From an uncultured Eubacteriales bacterium (GTDB taxonomy: Bacteria; Bacillota; Clostridia; Christensenellales; CAG-917): a DNA stretch of 15,267 nucleotides. The stretch is taken from contig UQVO01000024.1 of NCBI GenBank assembly GCA_900544575.1, forward strand, positions 1 to 15,267, read 5' to 3'. The position numbers were made by a program, and so were the translations under genes. Positions 6,492 through 13,427 of the stretch are shown piece by piece. How positions within the stretch are numbered: the stretch's first letter is position 1; every line of letters begins with the position of its first letter. The notes below the pieces were generated by a model that did no database searches, had not been told where the DNA came from, and saw only the letters and a program-made list of their open reading frames with translations.

Positions 6492-6971
6492 ATGAAATGT
6501 ATTTACTGCGGATGTATGGACAGTAAGGTCGTCGACAGCAGGCAGAACGAAGAGGGCACTTCCATCCGCCGCCGCCGCGAGTGCGAAAGCTGCGGAAAAC
6601 GCTTCACCACCTACGAAACCATCGAGAGCACTCCCGTGCTGGTCATCAAAAAGGACGGCAGCAGGCAGACTTTCGACCCCGGCAAGGTCAAAATCGGCAT
6701 TATGAAAGCGTGTGAAAAGCGCCCGATTTCGATGACCGCCATTGACAAAATGGTGACGGAAATACAGCGCAAGGTGCTCAATTCGCTGGAACAGGAAGTT
6801 TCTTCCAAGTATATCGGCGAGCTGGTGATGGAACAGCTCCGCGACGTGGACGACGTGGCGTACGTCCGCTATGCTTCGGTGCACCGTCAGTTCAAGGACA
6901 TCAACACGCTGCTCAACGAGATTGAGGAGCTTGTCAAACTCAAAGACCAGCTTTCGGACAAGAAAAAATAA
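6492..6971 (+). CDS. nrdR: Transcriptional repressor NrdR
   Basis: NrdR is a zinc-ribbon, ATP-cone repressor of ribonucleotide reductase genes that senses adenine nucleotides. The 159-residue length is typical. The zinc ligands are C3, C6, C31 and C34 (CIYC and CESC), with the basic DNA-binding stretch SIRRRRE (24-30) between them. The ATP-cone follows from about 46 (PVLVIKKDGSRQTFD) to 136, ending near YVRYASVHRQFKD. The frame is open further upstream, but the ATG at 6492 is right: it gives the conserved MKCIYC start, with GCGAGG about 9 bases upstream. No ribonucleotide reductase gene is in the window. Its position beside the sigE-sigG-ylmC block is common in Clostridia. Confidence 0.96.
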   Translation: MKCIYCGCMDSKVVDSRQNEEGTSIRRRRECESCGKRFTTYETIESTPVLVIKKDGSRQTFDPGKVKIGIMKACEKRPISMTAIDKMVTEIQRKVLNSLEQEVSSKYIGELVMEQLRDVDDVAYVRYASVHRQFKDINTLLNEIEELVKLKDQLSDKKK

Positions 6972-7029
6972 CGCGGAAAGGCTTCGTGCGGTGCCGGCAG
7001 GCGGCGTCCCGAAACCCGATGAAACACTG

Positions 7030-7054
7030 AAAAGACGGATTTTCCGTCTTTTTT
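7030..7054 (+). terminator. Intrinsic terminator of nrdR
   Basis: AAAAGACGGA (7030-7039) pairs perfectly with TCCGTCTTTT (7043-7052) around TTT, and the T-run continues to 7054. Confidence 0.88.
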
Positions 7055-7201
7055 GTTTTCCGCTTTCCCGCGCGTGAGGACAGGGAGGGAACGTGTTTTC
7101 GGGGCAGGCGTTTGCCGTGGAGGGGGTTTGCGGCGGGGAGTAAGGCGGAATTGTCAAAAATTTTCCGTTCGGCGCATATTATGTAGAACCTCGGAGGGTG
7201 T

Positions 7202-7900
7202 ATGGCGCTCGAAAGTCTTTTCCTGCTTCTCAAAAATCTCGTTCTCTTTTCCTCGTACGTATCCGACAAAAGTTCGTTCCCCAAGCCGCTTTCAAAGGAA
7301 AAGGAGGCGGAATACATACTGCGCGCGGAGCAGGGCGACAAGGAGGCGAAGGAAATACTCATCAGGCACAATCTCCGTCTTGTCGCACATATCGCGAAAA
7401 AATACGCCAATTACGGCGACAACGACGAGCTGATTTCGGTGGGGTCGATAGGGCTTATCAAGGCGGTGGAAAGTTTCAACCACACAAAGGGCACCCAGCT
7501 TGCTACGTATGCGTCGAGATGTATCGAAAACGAGATACTGATGACTATGCGCGTCTCCAAAAAACACCGTTCCAACGTGTCTTTGAACGAACCGGTGGGC
7601 GTGGACCGCGACGGCAACGAGCTGACGATTATGGATATGCTCGCGGACAGCGGGTCAGTAATCGAGGACGTGGAGAGCAATATGCTTATGGAAAGGCTGC
7701 TCGAAATCACCGCCCATTGCCTGAACGAGAGGGAATATGCCGTCATCAGGCTTCGATACGGGCTTGGGGGTGCGCCCGCTCTGACGCAGAGGGAAGTGGC
7801 GGCGAAGTTCGGCATATCGCGCTCTTATGTGTCGAGGATAGAAAAGCACGCTCTGCAAAAAATAAAATCCGCGATAGTCGCCGAAGAACTGTACGTTTAG
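7202..7900 (+). CDS. sigK: RNA polymerase sporulation sigma factor SigK (pro-sigma-K)
   Basis: This is the last mother-cell sigma factor, controlling coat and lysis genes. The 232 residues begin with a hydrophobic segment (about 5-20, LFLLLKNLVLFSSYV) that matches the SigK pro-sequence removed by SpoIVFB. FPKPLSKEKEAEYI then corresponds to the processing region. Region 2 contains IRHNLRLVAHIAKKY and DELISVGSIGLIKA. Region 4 has LTQREVAAKFGISRSYVSRIEKHAL, typical of SigK rather than SigE. The gene is contiguous, with no skin-type interruption. GGAGGG (7193-7198) lies only 3 bases before the ATG, a tight spacing. CATATTAT (7175-7182) resembles a sigma-E -10 element, but the -35 match is weak. 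sigK next to the sigE-sigG-nrdR block is an uncommon placement as far as I recall. Confidence 0.94.
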   Translation: MALESLFLLLKNLVLFSSYVSDKSSFPKPLSKEKEAEYILRAEQGDKEAKEILIRHNLRLVAHIAKKYANYGDNDELISVGSIGLIKAVESFNHTKGTQLATYASRCIENEILMTMRVSKKHRSNVSLNEPVGVDRDGNELTIMDMLADSGSVIEDVESNMLMERLLEITAHCLNEREYAVIRLRYGLGGAPALTQREVAAKFGISRSYVSRIEKHALQKIKSAIVAEELYV

Positions 7901-8014
7901 GGCGGATTGAAGTCGGAAGTTTCGCGCCGAACGCAGAAGTCCGCCGAGGCGGCGCGGCGGCAATAATACTTGTAGTAAACACATAAATTTTATTACGTTC
8001 GGAAGATTTGCCCG

Positions 8015-8043
8015 TTGACAGACGGGGTTTTTGGCTTTATAAT
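8015..8043 (+). promoter_or_regulatory. Consensus sigma-A promoter of the oxidoreductase gene
   Basis: TTGACA (8015-8020) and TATAAT (8038-8043) are both perfect, with 17 bases between them. It is the strongest promoter in the window and suggests steady vegetative expression of the following gene. Confidence 0.9.
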
Positions 8044-8087
8044 GCACAAGGCTGCGCGCGGGAAGGCGCTGCGGCGGGAGGCAGCTT

Positions 8088-9545
8088 ATGAAAAAGTATG
8101 ACATCTGCATAGTCGGAGCGGGTCCTGCGGGCATTTTTACGGCGATTGAACTTCTGCGCCGCGGAAGCGACAAGAAAATGGTCATCGTCGAAAAAGGACA
8201 GCCCGTCGAAAAGAGGAAGTGTCCCAAGGCTTACGGCGGACCTTGCCGCAACTGCAAGCCTTACTGCCACATTACGACGGGATTTTCGGGTGCGGGCGCG
8301 TTTTCGGACGGCAAACTGTCGCTTTCTTACGAAGTGGGCGGCGAGCTTCCCGAACTCATAGGGCACGATTTCGCGCAGGAACTCATCAACTATACCGACA
8401 AGATTTATCTCGAATTCGGCGCGGACGAGCACATAGAAGGGCTCGGCAACGAGGACAAGGTCAAGGAAATCCGCAAAAAAGCGATTAAAGCGGGGCTCAA
8501 ACTCGTGGATTGCCCCATCCGTCATATGGGCACCGAAAAGGCGCAGGGCATATATCTCGCCATAGAAAATTATCTGCGCGACAACGGCGTGGAAATGATA
8601 TTCGGCGCGCAGTGCAACAACATAATCCTGGAAGACAACGTCTGCAAGGGCGTGATTATCGAGGACGCTAAGGACGGAGTGCGGGAATTGCGCGCGGACA
8701 AGACAATCATCGCCACCGGCCGCCGCGGAGCGGACTGGCTGGAAAAGATGTGTGCGGAGCACAACATTGCCCACGCCCCCGGCGTCGTGGACATCGGAGT
8801 CAGGGTGGAAGTGCGCAACGAGATTATGGAAGAGGTCAACAGCGTGCTCTATGAGTCGAAACTCATAGGATACCCCGCACCTTTCAAAAACAAAGTCCGC
8901 ATTTTCTGCCAGAACCCCGGCGGTTTCGTGTCGCAGGAAAACTACGACAACAACCTCGCGGTCGTCAACGGTCACAGCTATAAGGAACTGAAAAGCGAAA
9001 ACACCAACCTCGCCATACTTTGCTCGCATTCCTTCAATCAGCCCTTCAACCAGCCGATAGAATACGCGCAGAAAGTAGGGGAGCTCACGAATATGCTGGG
9101 CGCGGGCAAAATCCTCGTGCAGCGTTACGGGGATATTCTCGCGGGCAAACGCACCTGGCAGAAGGAACTCGGAATGTCCAACGTCCGTCCCACGCTGAAA
9201 GACGCGGTTGCGGGCGACATCACGGCGGCTATGCCTTACCGCGCGATGACGAACATCATCAATTTCATACAGGCGGTGGACGAAGTCGTGCCGGGATTTG
9301 CGGGCTACGAAACCCTGCTTTATTCGCCGGAGCTGAAATTTTACAGCAACAAGATAAAGATGGACGACAAGCTCAACACCTCGATTTACGGCTTGCATTG
9401 TCTGGGTGACAGCAGCGGCTGGACGCGCGGACTTATGATGGCGTCGGTGATGGGCGTGCTGATGGCGCGGTCGATACTGAACGGAACGGCGGACAAACCC
9501 ATCGTGCAGGTGGACAATTATACGGAAGACAAGCGCAGGATGTGA
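8088..9545 (+). CDS. NAD(P)/FAD-dependent oxidoreductase (COG2509-type)
   Basis: The 485-residue flavoprotein has an N-terminal dinucleotide-binding fold, IVGAGPAG (8-15), with the acidic strand end VIVEKG (32-37). ATGRRG sits near 208, and a C-terminal FAD-closing segment reads LGDSSGWTRGLMMAS. A cysteine cluster, C45, C53, C56 and C60 (in KCPKAYGGPCRNCKPYC), followed by GFSGAGAFSDGKL, is typical of the uncharacterised COG2509 FAD-dependent dehydrogenases. The cysteines may bind a metal or be redox-active; that is inference. The substrate is unknown. Near-consensus promoter and ribosome-binding sequences (GGGAGG, 6 bases before ATG) suggest high vegetative expression. It has its own terminator, so it is a single-gene unit within sporulation genes. 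Confidence 0.85.
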   Translation: MKKYDICIVGAGPAGIFTAIELLRRGSDKKMVIVEKGQPVEKRKCPKAYGGPCRNCKPYCHITTGFSGAGAFSDGKLSLSYEVGGELPELIGHDFAQELINYTDKIYLEFGADEHIEGLGNEDKVKEIRKKAIKAGLKLVDCPIRHMGTEKAQGIYLAIENYLRDNGVEMIFGAQCNNIILEDNVCKGVIIEDAKDGVRELRADKTIIATGRRGADWLEKMCAEHNIAHAPGVVDIGVRVEVRNEIMEEVNSVLYESKLIGYPAPFKNKVRIFCQNPGGFVSQENYDNNLAVVNGHSYKELKSENTNLAILCSHSFNQPFNQPIEYAQKVGELTNMLGAGKILVQRYGDILAGKRTWQKELGMSNVRPTLKDAVAGDITAAMPYRAMTNIINFIQAVDEVVPGFAGYETLLYSPELKFYSNKIKMDDKLNTSIYGLHCLGDSSGWTRGLMMASVMGVLMARSILNGTADKPIVQVDNYTEDKRRM

Positions 9546-9620
9546 GCGCAAGGCGCGCCCCGACGCAGAATAAGGACGCGGAAACATAAGAAAAACGAAA
9601 TGCGGCGGACAGCCGCTTCT

Positions 9621-9680
9621 GCAAAAGGGAAGGGAGCACCTTCCCTTTTGCGTGCGGACAAAATTTGTCCTTTTGTTTTG
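9621..9680 (+). terminator. Terminator of the oxidoreductase gene
   Basis: GCAAAAGGGAAGG (9621-9633) pairs perfectly with CCTTCCCTTTTGC (9639-9651) around GAGCA. The A- and T-tracts at the stem base suit termination on either strand. A second palindrome (9656-9670) with TTTTGTTTTG behind it (9671-9680) may act as a back-up. Confidence 0.75.
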
Positions 9681-9746
9681 AACTCAGCCGTGCATTCGTG
9701 CGCAATTTATCGGTCTGGCGGAAGCGAACGGATTTTCCGTTCTGAT

Positions 9747-9825
9747 GATTATGTTTTCCGATAATCCGTCCGCCGTCGGCACAATGTGCGTGTTGCGGCG
9801 TTGCGCGGCGGAGGATTATCCGCCG
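9747..9825 (+). repeat. Overlapping inverted repeats with mutually exclusive pairing
   Basis: GATAATCC-G-TCCGCCG (9760-9775) is complementary to 9806-9820 over 15 pairs with one bulged base. CGGCGGA (9806-9812) can instead pair with TCCGCCG (9819-9825). ATAATC (9761-9766) can instead pair with GATTAT (9747-9752). These alternatives compete, as in an attenuator or switch. The element ends 72 bases before spoIVB. No known motif is recognised. Confidence 0.45.
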
Positions 9826-9896
9826 AACGCTTTCGCACGCGTTTCTTAACAGAATTTTCCACGTAAGGGCGGAAGGGGTGCGCAGATAATAGAATT

Positions 9897-10949
9897 ATGA
9901 GAAAAATTCTTAATTTTCTGACCGCTTTCACGCTCTTTGCGGGGGTGTTGTGTTTCGGCATAGGTGGGAGCGCGTCGGTTGCGGCAGCGGAAGAAAGATA
10001 CGTTTACGTCGGCGGAGAACCCGTCGGCATCACGCTCAATGCGGACGGGCTTATCGTCACGGGAATAGGCGAAGTCGCCACCGAAGACGGGAGTGCCGCG
10101 CCGCTTGCGGGCGCCGACCTGCGTGTCGGCGACGTGGTCAAGGCGCTGGACGGAAAGGAAACGGGCAATCTGTACGAATTCCGCAGGCGGGTTGCGGAGT
10201 CCGACGGCGGAGTGACGCTGACGGTGGAGCGGGAAAACAGGACGTTTGACATAAAAGCGCGTCCCGCGAAGGAAGCCGCATCGGGAGAAAACAGGCTGGG
10301 GCTCTTTCTGAAAGAGGACGTGGGCGGCATAGGTACGCTGACGTTTGTGACCGAGGACGGCGCGTATGCCGCGCTCGGGCACCACGTATGCGACCCCGAA
10401 ACGGGGCTTTGCGCCTCATTGCAGCACGGAAAACTGTTCGACGTCGAGATAAAGAACGTGCAGAAAGGCGAAGTGGGCAGAGCGGGCGGATTGCAGGCGG
10501 AGATAAACAGATTGCAGCCTCCGACGGGGCTCAACGAAAAAAATACGGAGATAGGCATTTACGGCGAATGGAAGTCGGAAGAGAGAGGGGAGAGAATACG
10601 CGTTGCGGCGCGCGGAGAAGCGCGTATGGGCAGAGCGCAGGTGCTGACGACGCTGCACGGCGATACGCCCGAATTCTATGACGTGGACATCGTAAAGGTC
10701 GTGCCGCAGGCGGAAAGAGCGGAAAAAGGTCTTGTGATTTCGGTGCGCGACCCCAGACTGCTTGCCGAAGCGGGCGGAATAGTGCAGGGGATGAGCGGCA
10801 GTCCGATAATCCAGAACGGGGCGCTTATCGGCGCGGTGACACACGTTTTCGTCACCGACCCGACAAGAGGTTACGGCGTGCACGCGCGGTTTATGCTGGA
10901 CGAAGCGGAGAGCGTCGTGACGCGGGACGCGCTGCCCGACGCTGCCTGA
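9897..10949 (+). CDS. spoIVB: SpoIVB peptidase (sporulation signalling serine protease)
   Basis: SpoIVB is secreted from the forespore into the intermembrane space and cleaves SpoIVFA, which releases SpoIVFB to process pro-sigma-K. The 350-residue protein has a signal or membrane-anchor segment (about 4-30) and a PDZ-like domain (about 45-120, with DLRVGDVVKALDGK). The serine protease domain carries candidate catalytic H162 (ALGHHVCD), D285 (SVRDPRLL) and S300 (GMSGSPI), with the family hallmark GAVTHVFVTDPTRGYG near the end. It is shorter than Bacillus SpoIVB (about 425). The ATG is set by the signal sequence; the only purine-rich ribosome site, GGAAGGGG (9871-9878), is 18 bases away, so translation may be weak. 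spo0A normally follows in the same direction; here a Spo0A-like domain gene follows in the opposite direction. Confidence 0.94.
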   Translation: MRKILNFLTAFTLFAGVLCFGIGGSASVAAAEERYVYVGGEPVGITLNADGLIVTGIGEVATEDGSAAPLAGADLRVGDVVKALDGKETGNLYEFRRRVAESDGGVTLTVERENRTFDIKARPAKEAASGENRLGLFLKEDVGGIGTLTFVTEDGAYAALGHHVCDPETGLCASLQHGKLFDVEIKNVQKGEVGRAGGLQAEINRLQPPTGLNEKNTEIGIYGEWKSEERGERIRVAARGEARMGRAQVLTTLHGDTPEFYDVDIVKVVPQAERAEKGLVISVRDPRLLAEAGGIVQGMSGSPIIQNGALIGAVTHVFVTDPTRGYGVHARFMLDEAESVVTRDALPDAA

Positions 10950-10967
10950 CGGCGGAAAATACAACGA

Positions 10968-10991
10968 AAAAGCGGGATTCGTCCCGCTTTT
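10968..10991. terminator. Bidirectional terminator between spoIVB and the Spo0A-like gene
   Basis: AAAAGCGGGA (10968-10977) pairs perfectly with TCCCGCTTTT (10982-10991) around TTCG. T-rich sequence follows on the plus strand and a T-tract on the minus strand, which suits the two convergent genes. Confidence 0.85.
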
Positions 10992-10995
10992 ATTT

Positions 10996-11367
10996 TTATT
11001 TTTCGGACGCCGCGGTCAGTCGGTTTTGCTCCTCCGCAAGCCTTTCCAGCGCGGTGAGAAGAAACTGTTTGTTGGTGGGTTTTCCCTTGTCCTCGTCGAG
11101 AGTTTCGCCGAATTCGCCGTAAAGCACGTTGACGTCGCCACGCAGCCAAGCGGACGATATGGCGTTCTGGATGTCTTTTTCCACGCTGGCCTCGCCGACG
11201 CCGAATTCCTCCGCGAGCCGTTTGTATCCGAAATATTTCAGGGGCATTATTTCCGTCCCTTCTTCCGCAAGCGCGATGAGACGTGCGAGCAGGCGGTAGC
11301 CTTTGAGATTCGGCTGGAAGCCGAGTTTCAGAAGATACAATTTTATGCGCGGAGGTATCTGGTTCAT
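10996..11367 (-). CDS. Stand-alone Spo0A C-terminal-type DNA-binding domain protein
   Basis: The 123 residues align by eye along the whole Spo0A effector domain: IPPRIKLYLLKLGFQPNLKG matches its first helices, ISSAWLRGDV (70-79) matches IEVAWSRGN, and KPTNKQFLLTALERL (96-110) matches KPTNSEFIAMVADRL. There is no phosphoacceptor receiver domain, although the frame stays open upstream; that extension overlaps the divergent membrane-protein gene and is not domain-like. In the recognition helix (VEKDIQNAI, 62-70), K64, Q67 and N68 stand where Bacillus Spo0A has R214, R217 and H218, with E213 kept as E63. It may therefore bind altered sites or none. The ATG at 11367 has no clear ribosome site. It sits where spo0A usually follows spoIVB, but inverted. 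It could be a paralogue, a remnant or a phosphorylation-independent regulator. Confidence 0.85.
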   Translation of the reverse strand: MNQIPPRIKLYLLKLGFQPNLKGYRLLARLIALAEEGTEIMPLKYFGYKRLAEEFGVGEASVEKDIQNAISSAWLRGDVNVLYGEFGETLDEDKGKPTNKQFLLTALERLAEEQNRLTAASEK

Positions 11368-11487
11368 AACGCGAGTGTAACACTTTGCGGCTGCCGATTT
11401 TTGATGTTCTTGCGTCGAATTTCTCCCATAATGGCGAAGGGTGTCAAACACGGGCATACAGGCGCCGCGGCGGGCATAAGATGTTGT

Positions 11488-12060
11488 ATGAAATCCACGG
11501 GTCTGCGCTCCGCGCTCGGCATAATCAAGGACTTTTGCAGGGACAACCGCAAAAGCGTGATAAGTTTCTGCGCTCTCTTCGCGCTGGGCATAGTAATAGG
11601 CATTTTCATCACCATAGACTCCGCGGGCGGCGAGTTTGAAAGGATATCGCGCGCGGATATGGAATTCGGCTCGGTAAAAGTGTTCTTCACCACCTCTTTT
11701 ATGGTGCTCGCGGGGTACGGCGTGCTGCTGCTCGGGGCGGGCGCGCCCGCTTTCGCGGTGGCGGGGCTTGTCGTTTTTGCCGTGCACGGATACTATTTCG
11801 GCAAATACGTCTGCCTGCTCGTCGCAATGTACGGCGCGACGGGCGTGGTGAATATGATAGTCATTTACATCCCGTTTTTCCTTGTCACGCTGGTGTGTAT
11901 GACAGTTGCGGGCGTGCGTGCGCTCAACACGGTCGGCTGCAACAGGTTCAGGACGGCGGGGCTTGCGCTTCTCAAAATTTACGGTCTGAACGTTGCGGTG
12001 AACTTCGTCGTGTTCGTCATCATAGGCGCGTTTACGAAAGTCATAGTCGTGGGATTCTGA
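11488..12060 (+). CDS. Integral membrane protein, probable divergent SpoIIM
   Basis: The 190-residue protein has about five membrane segments (roughly 22-42, 68-88, 90-110, 118-145 and 168-188). Its layout resembles SpoIIM, part of the DMP complex that remodels peptidoglycan during engulfment: a basic N-terminus, a first segment SFCALFALGIVIGIFI, then a loop, a glycine-rich middle and YIPFFLVTLVC. Identity is low and judged by eye. Support comes from position, just 63 bases upstream of dacF in a likely operon, as spoIIM lies near dacF in Bacillus. An in-frame ATG at 11431 would give 209 residues, close to Bacillus SpoIIM (about 214). Neither start has a good ribosome site. I prefer 11488 because the extra stretch is not conserved-looking. 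Confidence 0.6.
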   Translation: MKSTGLRSALGIIKDFCRDNRKSVISFCALFALGIVIGIFITIDSAGGEFERISRADMEFGSVKVFFTTSFMVLAGYGVLLLGAGAPAFAVAGLVVFAVHGYYFGKYVCLLVAMYGATGVVNMIVIYIPFFLVTLVCMTVAGVRALNTVGCNRFRTAGLALLKIYGLNVAVNFVVFVIIGAFTKVIVVGF

Positions 12061-12123
12061 TTGCCGGGGCGAATGAGGCGAATATTTGCGCGCGGCGTGC
12101 ACACACTAGCCGCGAGGTGAACT

Positions 12124-13305
12124 ATGAAAACTACCGGCAAAGTGTTGAAAAACGCGCTGCTCGTGCTCTTGCTCGCGCTGTTTGCGGCAAGCGCGGTATG
12201 CGCGGCCGTATTCTCACCGGGAGCGGGCGCTGCGCGTGCGGAAGAGTTTTCGGCGGAGGGGAAATCCGCCTATCTTGCGGACGCCGCCACGGGCACGGTG
12301 CTGTATGCGAAAAACGAAAACGAAAGATTGCCCATCGCGAGTATGGTCAAGATTATGACCGCGCTCCTGACCCTCGAAGCGATTGACGGGGGAGAGCTTT
12401 CTTTGGAGGAAGACGTTTACGTCAGCGAAAATGCCGCCGCAATGGGCGGTTCGCAGATTTTCCTCGACGCGGGCACGAAACATAAGGCGGGCGACCTGCT
12501 GAAATCCGTCATAGTCGCAAGCGCGAACGACAGCTGTGTGGCTCTTGCCGAACGCATATCGGGGAGCGTGGAAGGCTTTGTCGGCGATATGAATGCGCGC
12601 GCCGCGGAGCTGGGTATGGCGGACACCAATTTCGTCAACTGCACGGGGCTGCCCGCCGCGGAGGGATTTTCGACCGCGAAGGACGTTTCGGTAATGTTCC
12701 GCGAGGTGATAAAACATCCTCTCTACTTCGATTACGCGGGCGTGTGGCTGGAAGATTACGTGCACCCGGGCGGACGCACGACTTCGATGACGAACACCAA
12801 CAAACTCGTCAAATTCTACAACGGCTGCGACGGCGGCAAGACGGGATTTACGTCGGAAGCGAAGTTCTGCCTTGCGGCGACGGCGGAGCGCGACGGACTG
12901 CGCACCGTGGCGGTCGTCATAGGGGCGGACAGCTCGAAAAGCAGGTTTAACGCCGTAAGTTCGATGTTCAACTACGCTTTCGGCAATTTCAAGGCGGAGA
13001 AGCTCGCCGCCGCGGGAGAGCGGATAGGCGAGATAAAAGTGTCGGGAGGCAAGAGCAGAAGCATTGCGCTCACCGTGGCGGAAGATGTCGTGAGCCTTGC
13101 CCGCAGGACGGACAAATCGGAGACGGAACTGCGCTTCGAACTGCCCGATAAGATTAAGGCGCCCGTATCGCGCGGCGACGCGGTGGGGAAGGGCTACGTC
13201 GTGCGCGGAGGACAGGTGGAGAGAGAGTTCGACGTCGTTGCGGCGGAGGACGTGAAACGCGCAAATCTCTGGGACATCATAAAGCGCATAGGTTCGCCGA
13301 GATAA
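12124..13305 (+). CDS. dacF: D-alanyl-D-alanine carboxypeptidase (DacF-type)
   Basis: This low-molecular-weight penicillin-binding protein trims the terminal D-Ala from peptidoglycan stem peptides. DacF-type enzymes regulate cross-linking of the spore cortex and germ-cell wall. The 393 residues have a signal peptide (about 1-40, ending near AARAEE), then the S11 peptidase domain with SMVK (S73/K76), SAN (133-135) and KTG (239-241), the three penicillin-binding motifs. A C-terminal beta-rich domain (about 285-375) and an amphipathic tail (LWDIIKRIGSPR) for membrane attachment close it. GAGG (12114-12117) lies 6 bases before the ATG. It probably shares a transcript with the SpoIIM-like gene. 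In Bacillus dacF leads into spoIIAA-spoIIAB-sigF, which are absent here. Confidence 0.93.
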   Translation: MKTTGKVLKNALLVLLLALFAASAVCAAVFSPGAGAARAEEFSAEGKSAYLADAATGTVLYAKNENERLPIASMVKIMTALLTLEAIDGGELSLEEDVYVSENAAAMGGSQIFLDAGTKHKAGDLLKSVIVASANDSCVALAERISGSVEGFVGDMNARAAELGMADTNFVNCTGLPAAEGFSTAKDVSVMFREVIKHPLYFDYAGVWLEDYVHPGGRTTSMTNTNKLVKFYNGCDGGKTGFTSEAKFCLAATAERDGLRTVAVVIGADSSKSRFNAVSSMFNYAFGNFKAEKLAAAGERIGEIKVSGGKSRSIALTVAEDVVSLARRTDKSETELRFELPDKIKAPVSRGDAVGKGYVVRGGQVEREFDVVAAEDVKRANLWDIIKRIGSPR

Positions 13306-13326
13306 CGTCGTGAGGACGGAAATACG

Positions 13327-13364
13327 AAGGAAGGACGGCTCGCCGCCCTTCCTTTGCTTTTGCG
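13327..13364 (+). terminator. Terminator of dacF
   Basis: AAGGAAGG-A-CGGC (13327-13339) pairs with GCCG-C-CCTTCCTT (13342-13354), with one mismatch and a tight loop, followed by TTTGCTTTTGC. It is a fair intrinsic terminator. Confidence 0.6.
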
Positions 13365-13376
13365 GAAAGTTTCCGC
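13362..13376. promoter_or_regulatory. Palindrome next to the lysA promoter, operator candidate
   Basis: GCGGAAA-G-TTTCCGC is a perfect 7-1-7 inverted repeat ending 2 bases before the -35 box of lysA. Its position suits a regulator-binding site. It is not a recognised motif, and it could also be a stem belonging to the preceding terminator. Confidence 0.3.
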
Positions 13377-13378
13377 GA

Positions 13379-13407
13379 TTGACTTTTGAGCGCGCGCGTG
13401 TTAAACT
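13379..13407 (+). promoter_or_regulatory. Sigma-A promoter of lysA
   Basis: TTGACT (13379-13384) and TAAACT (13402-13407) are 17 bases apart, 20 bases before the lysA ATG. The leader is too short for a lysine riboswitch. Confidence 0.6.
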
Positions 13408-13427
13408 CTTTAATCGGGAGTTTACTT

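Larger units (their letters stand above)
9546..9896. other. Structured spacer between the oxidoreductase and spoIVB
   Basis: This 351-base gap has no credible gene. It contains a small hairpin (9602-9606/9612-9616), the terminator at 9621-9651, the palindrome GGACAAA-A-TTTGTCC (9656-9670) followed by a T-rich run, a hairpin GAACGGA/TCCGTTC (9726-9742), and a larger set of competing inverted repeats (9747-9825). The spoIVB promoter should lie here, but no convincing sigma-F, sigma-G or sigma-A match was found. Confidence 0.6.

Noticed and set aside
11026..11487. Long N-terminal extension of the SpoIIM-like protein
   Set aside because: The upstream part is antisense to the Spo0A-like gene and has no family-like features. 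A start at 11488 or 11431 gives a normal length.
11368..12102. N-terminal extension of the Spo0A-like protein (open frame to 12102)
   Set aside because: It is His/Arg-rich, antisense to the membrane protein gene, and shows no receiver-domain motifs. The ATG at 11367 begins exactly at the domain.
13386..13427. Earlier TTG start of lysA
   Set aside because: It lies within the promoter, 1 base after the -35 box, and the ATG at 13428 has a well-spaced GGGAG.
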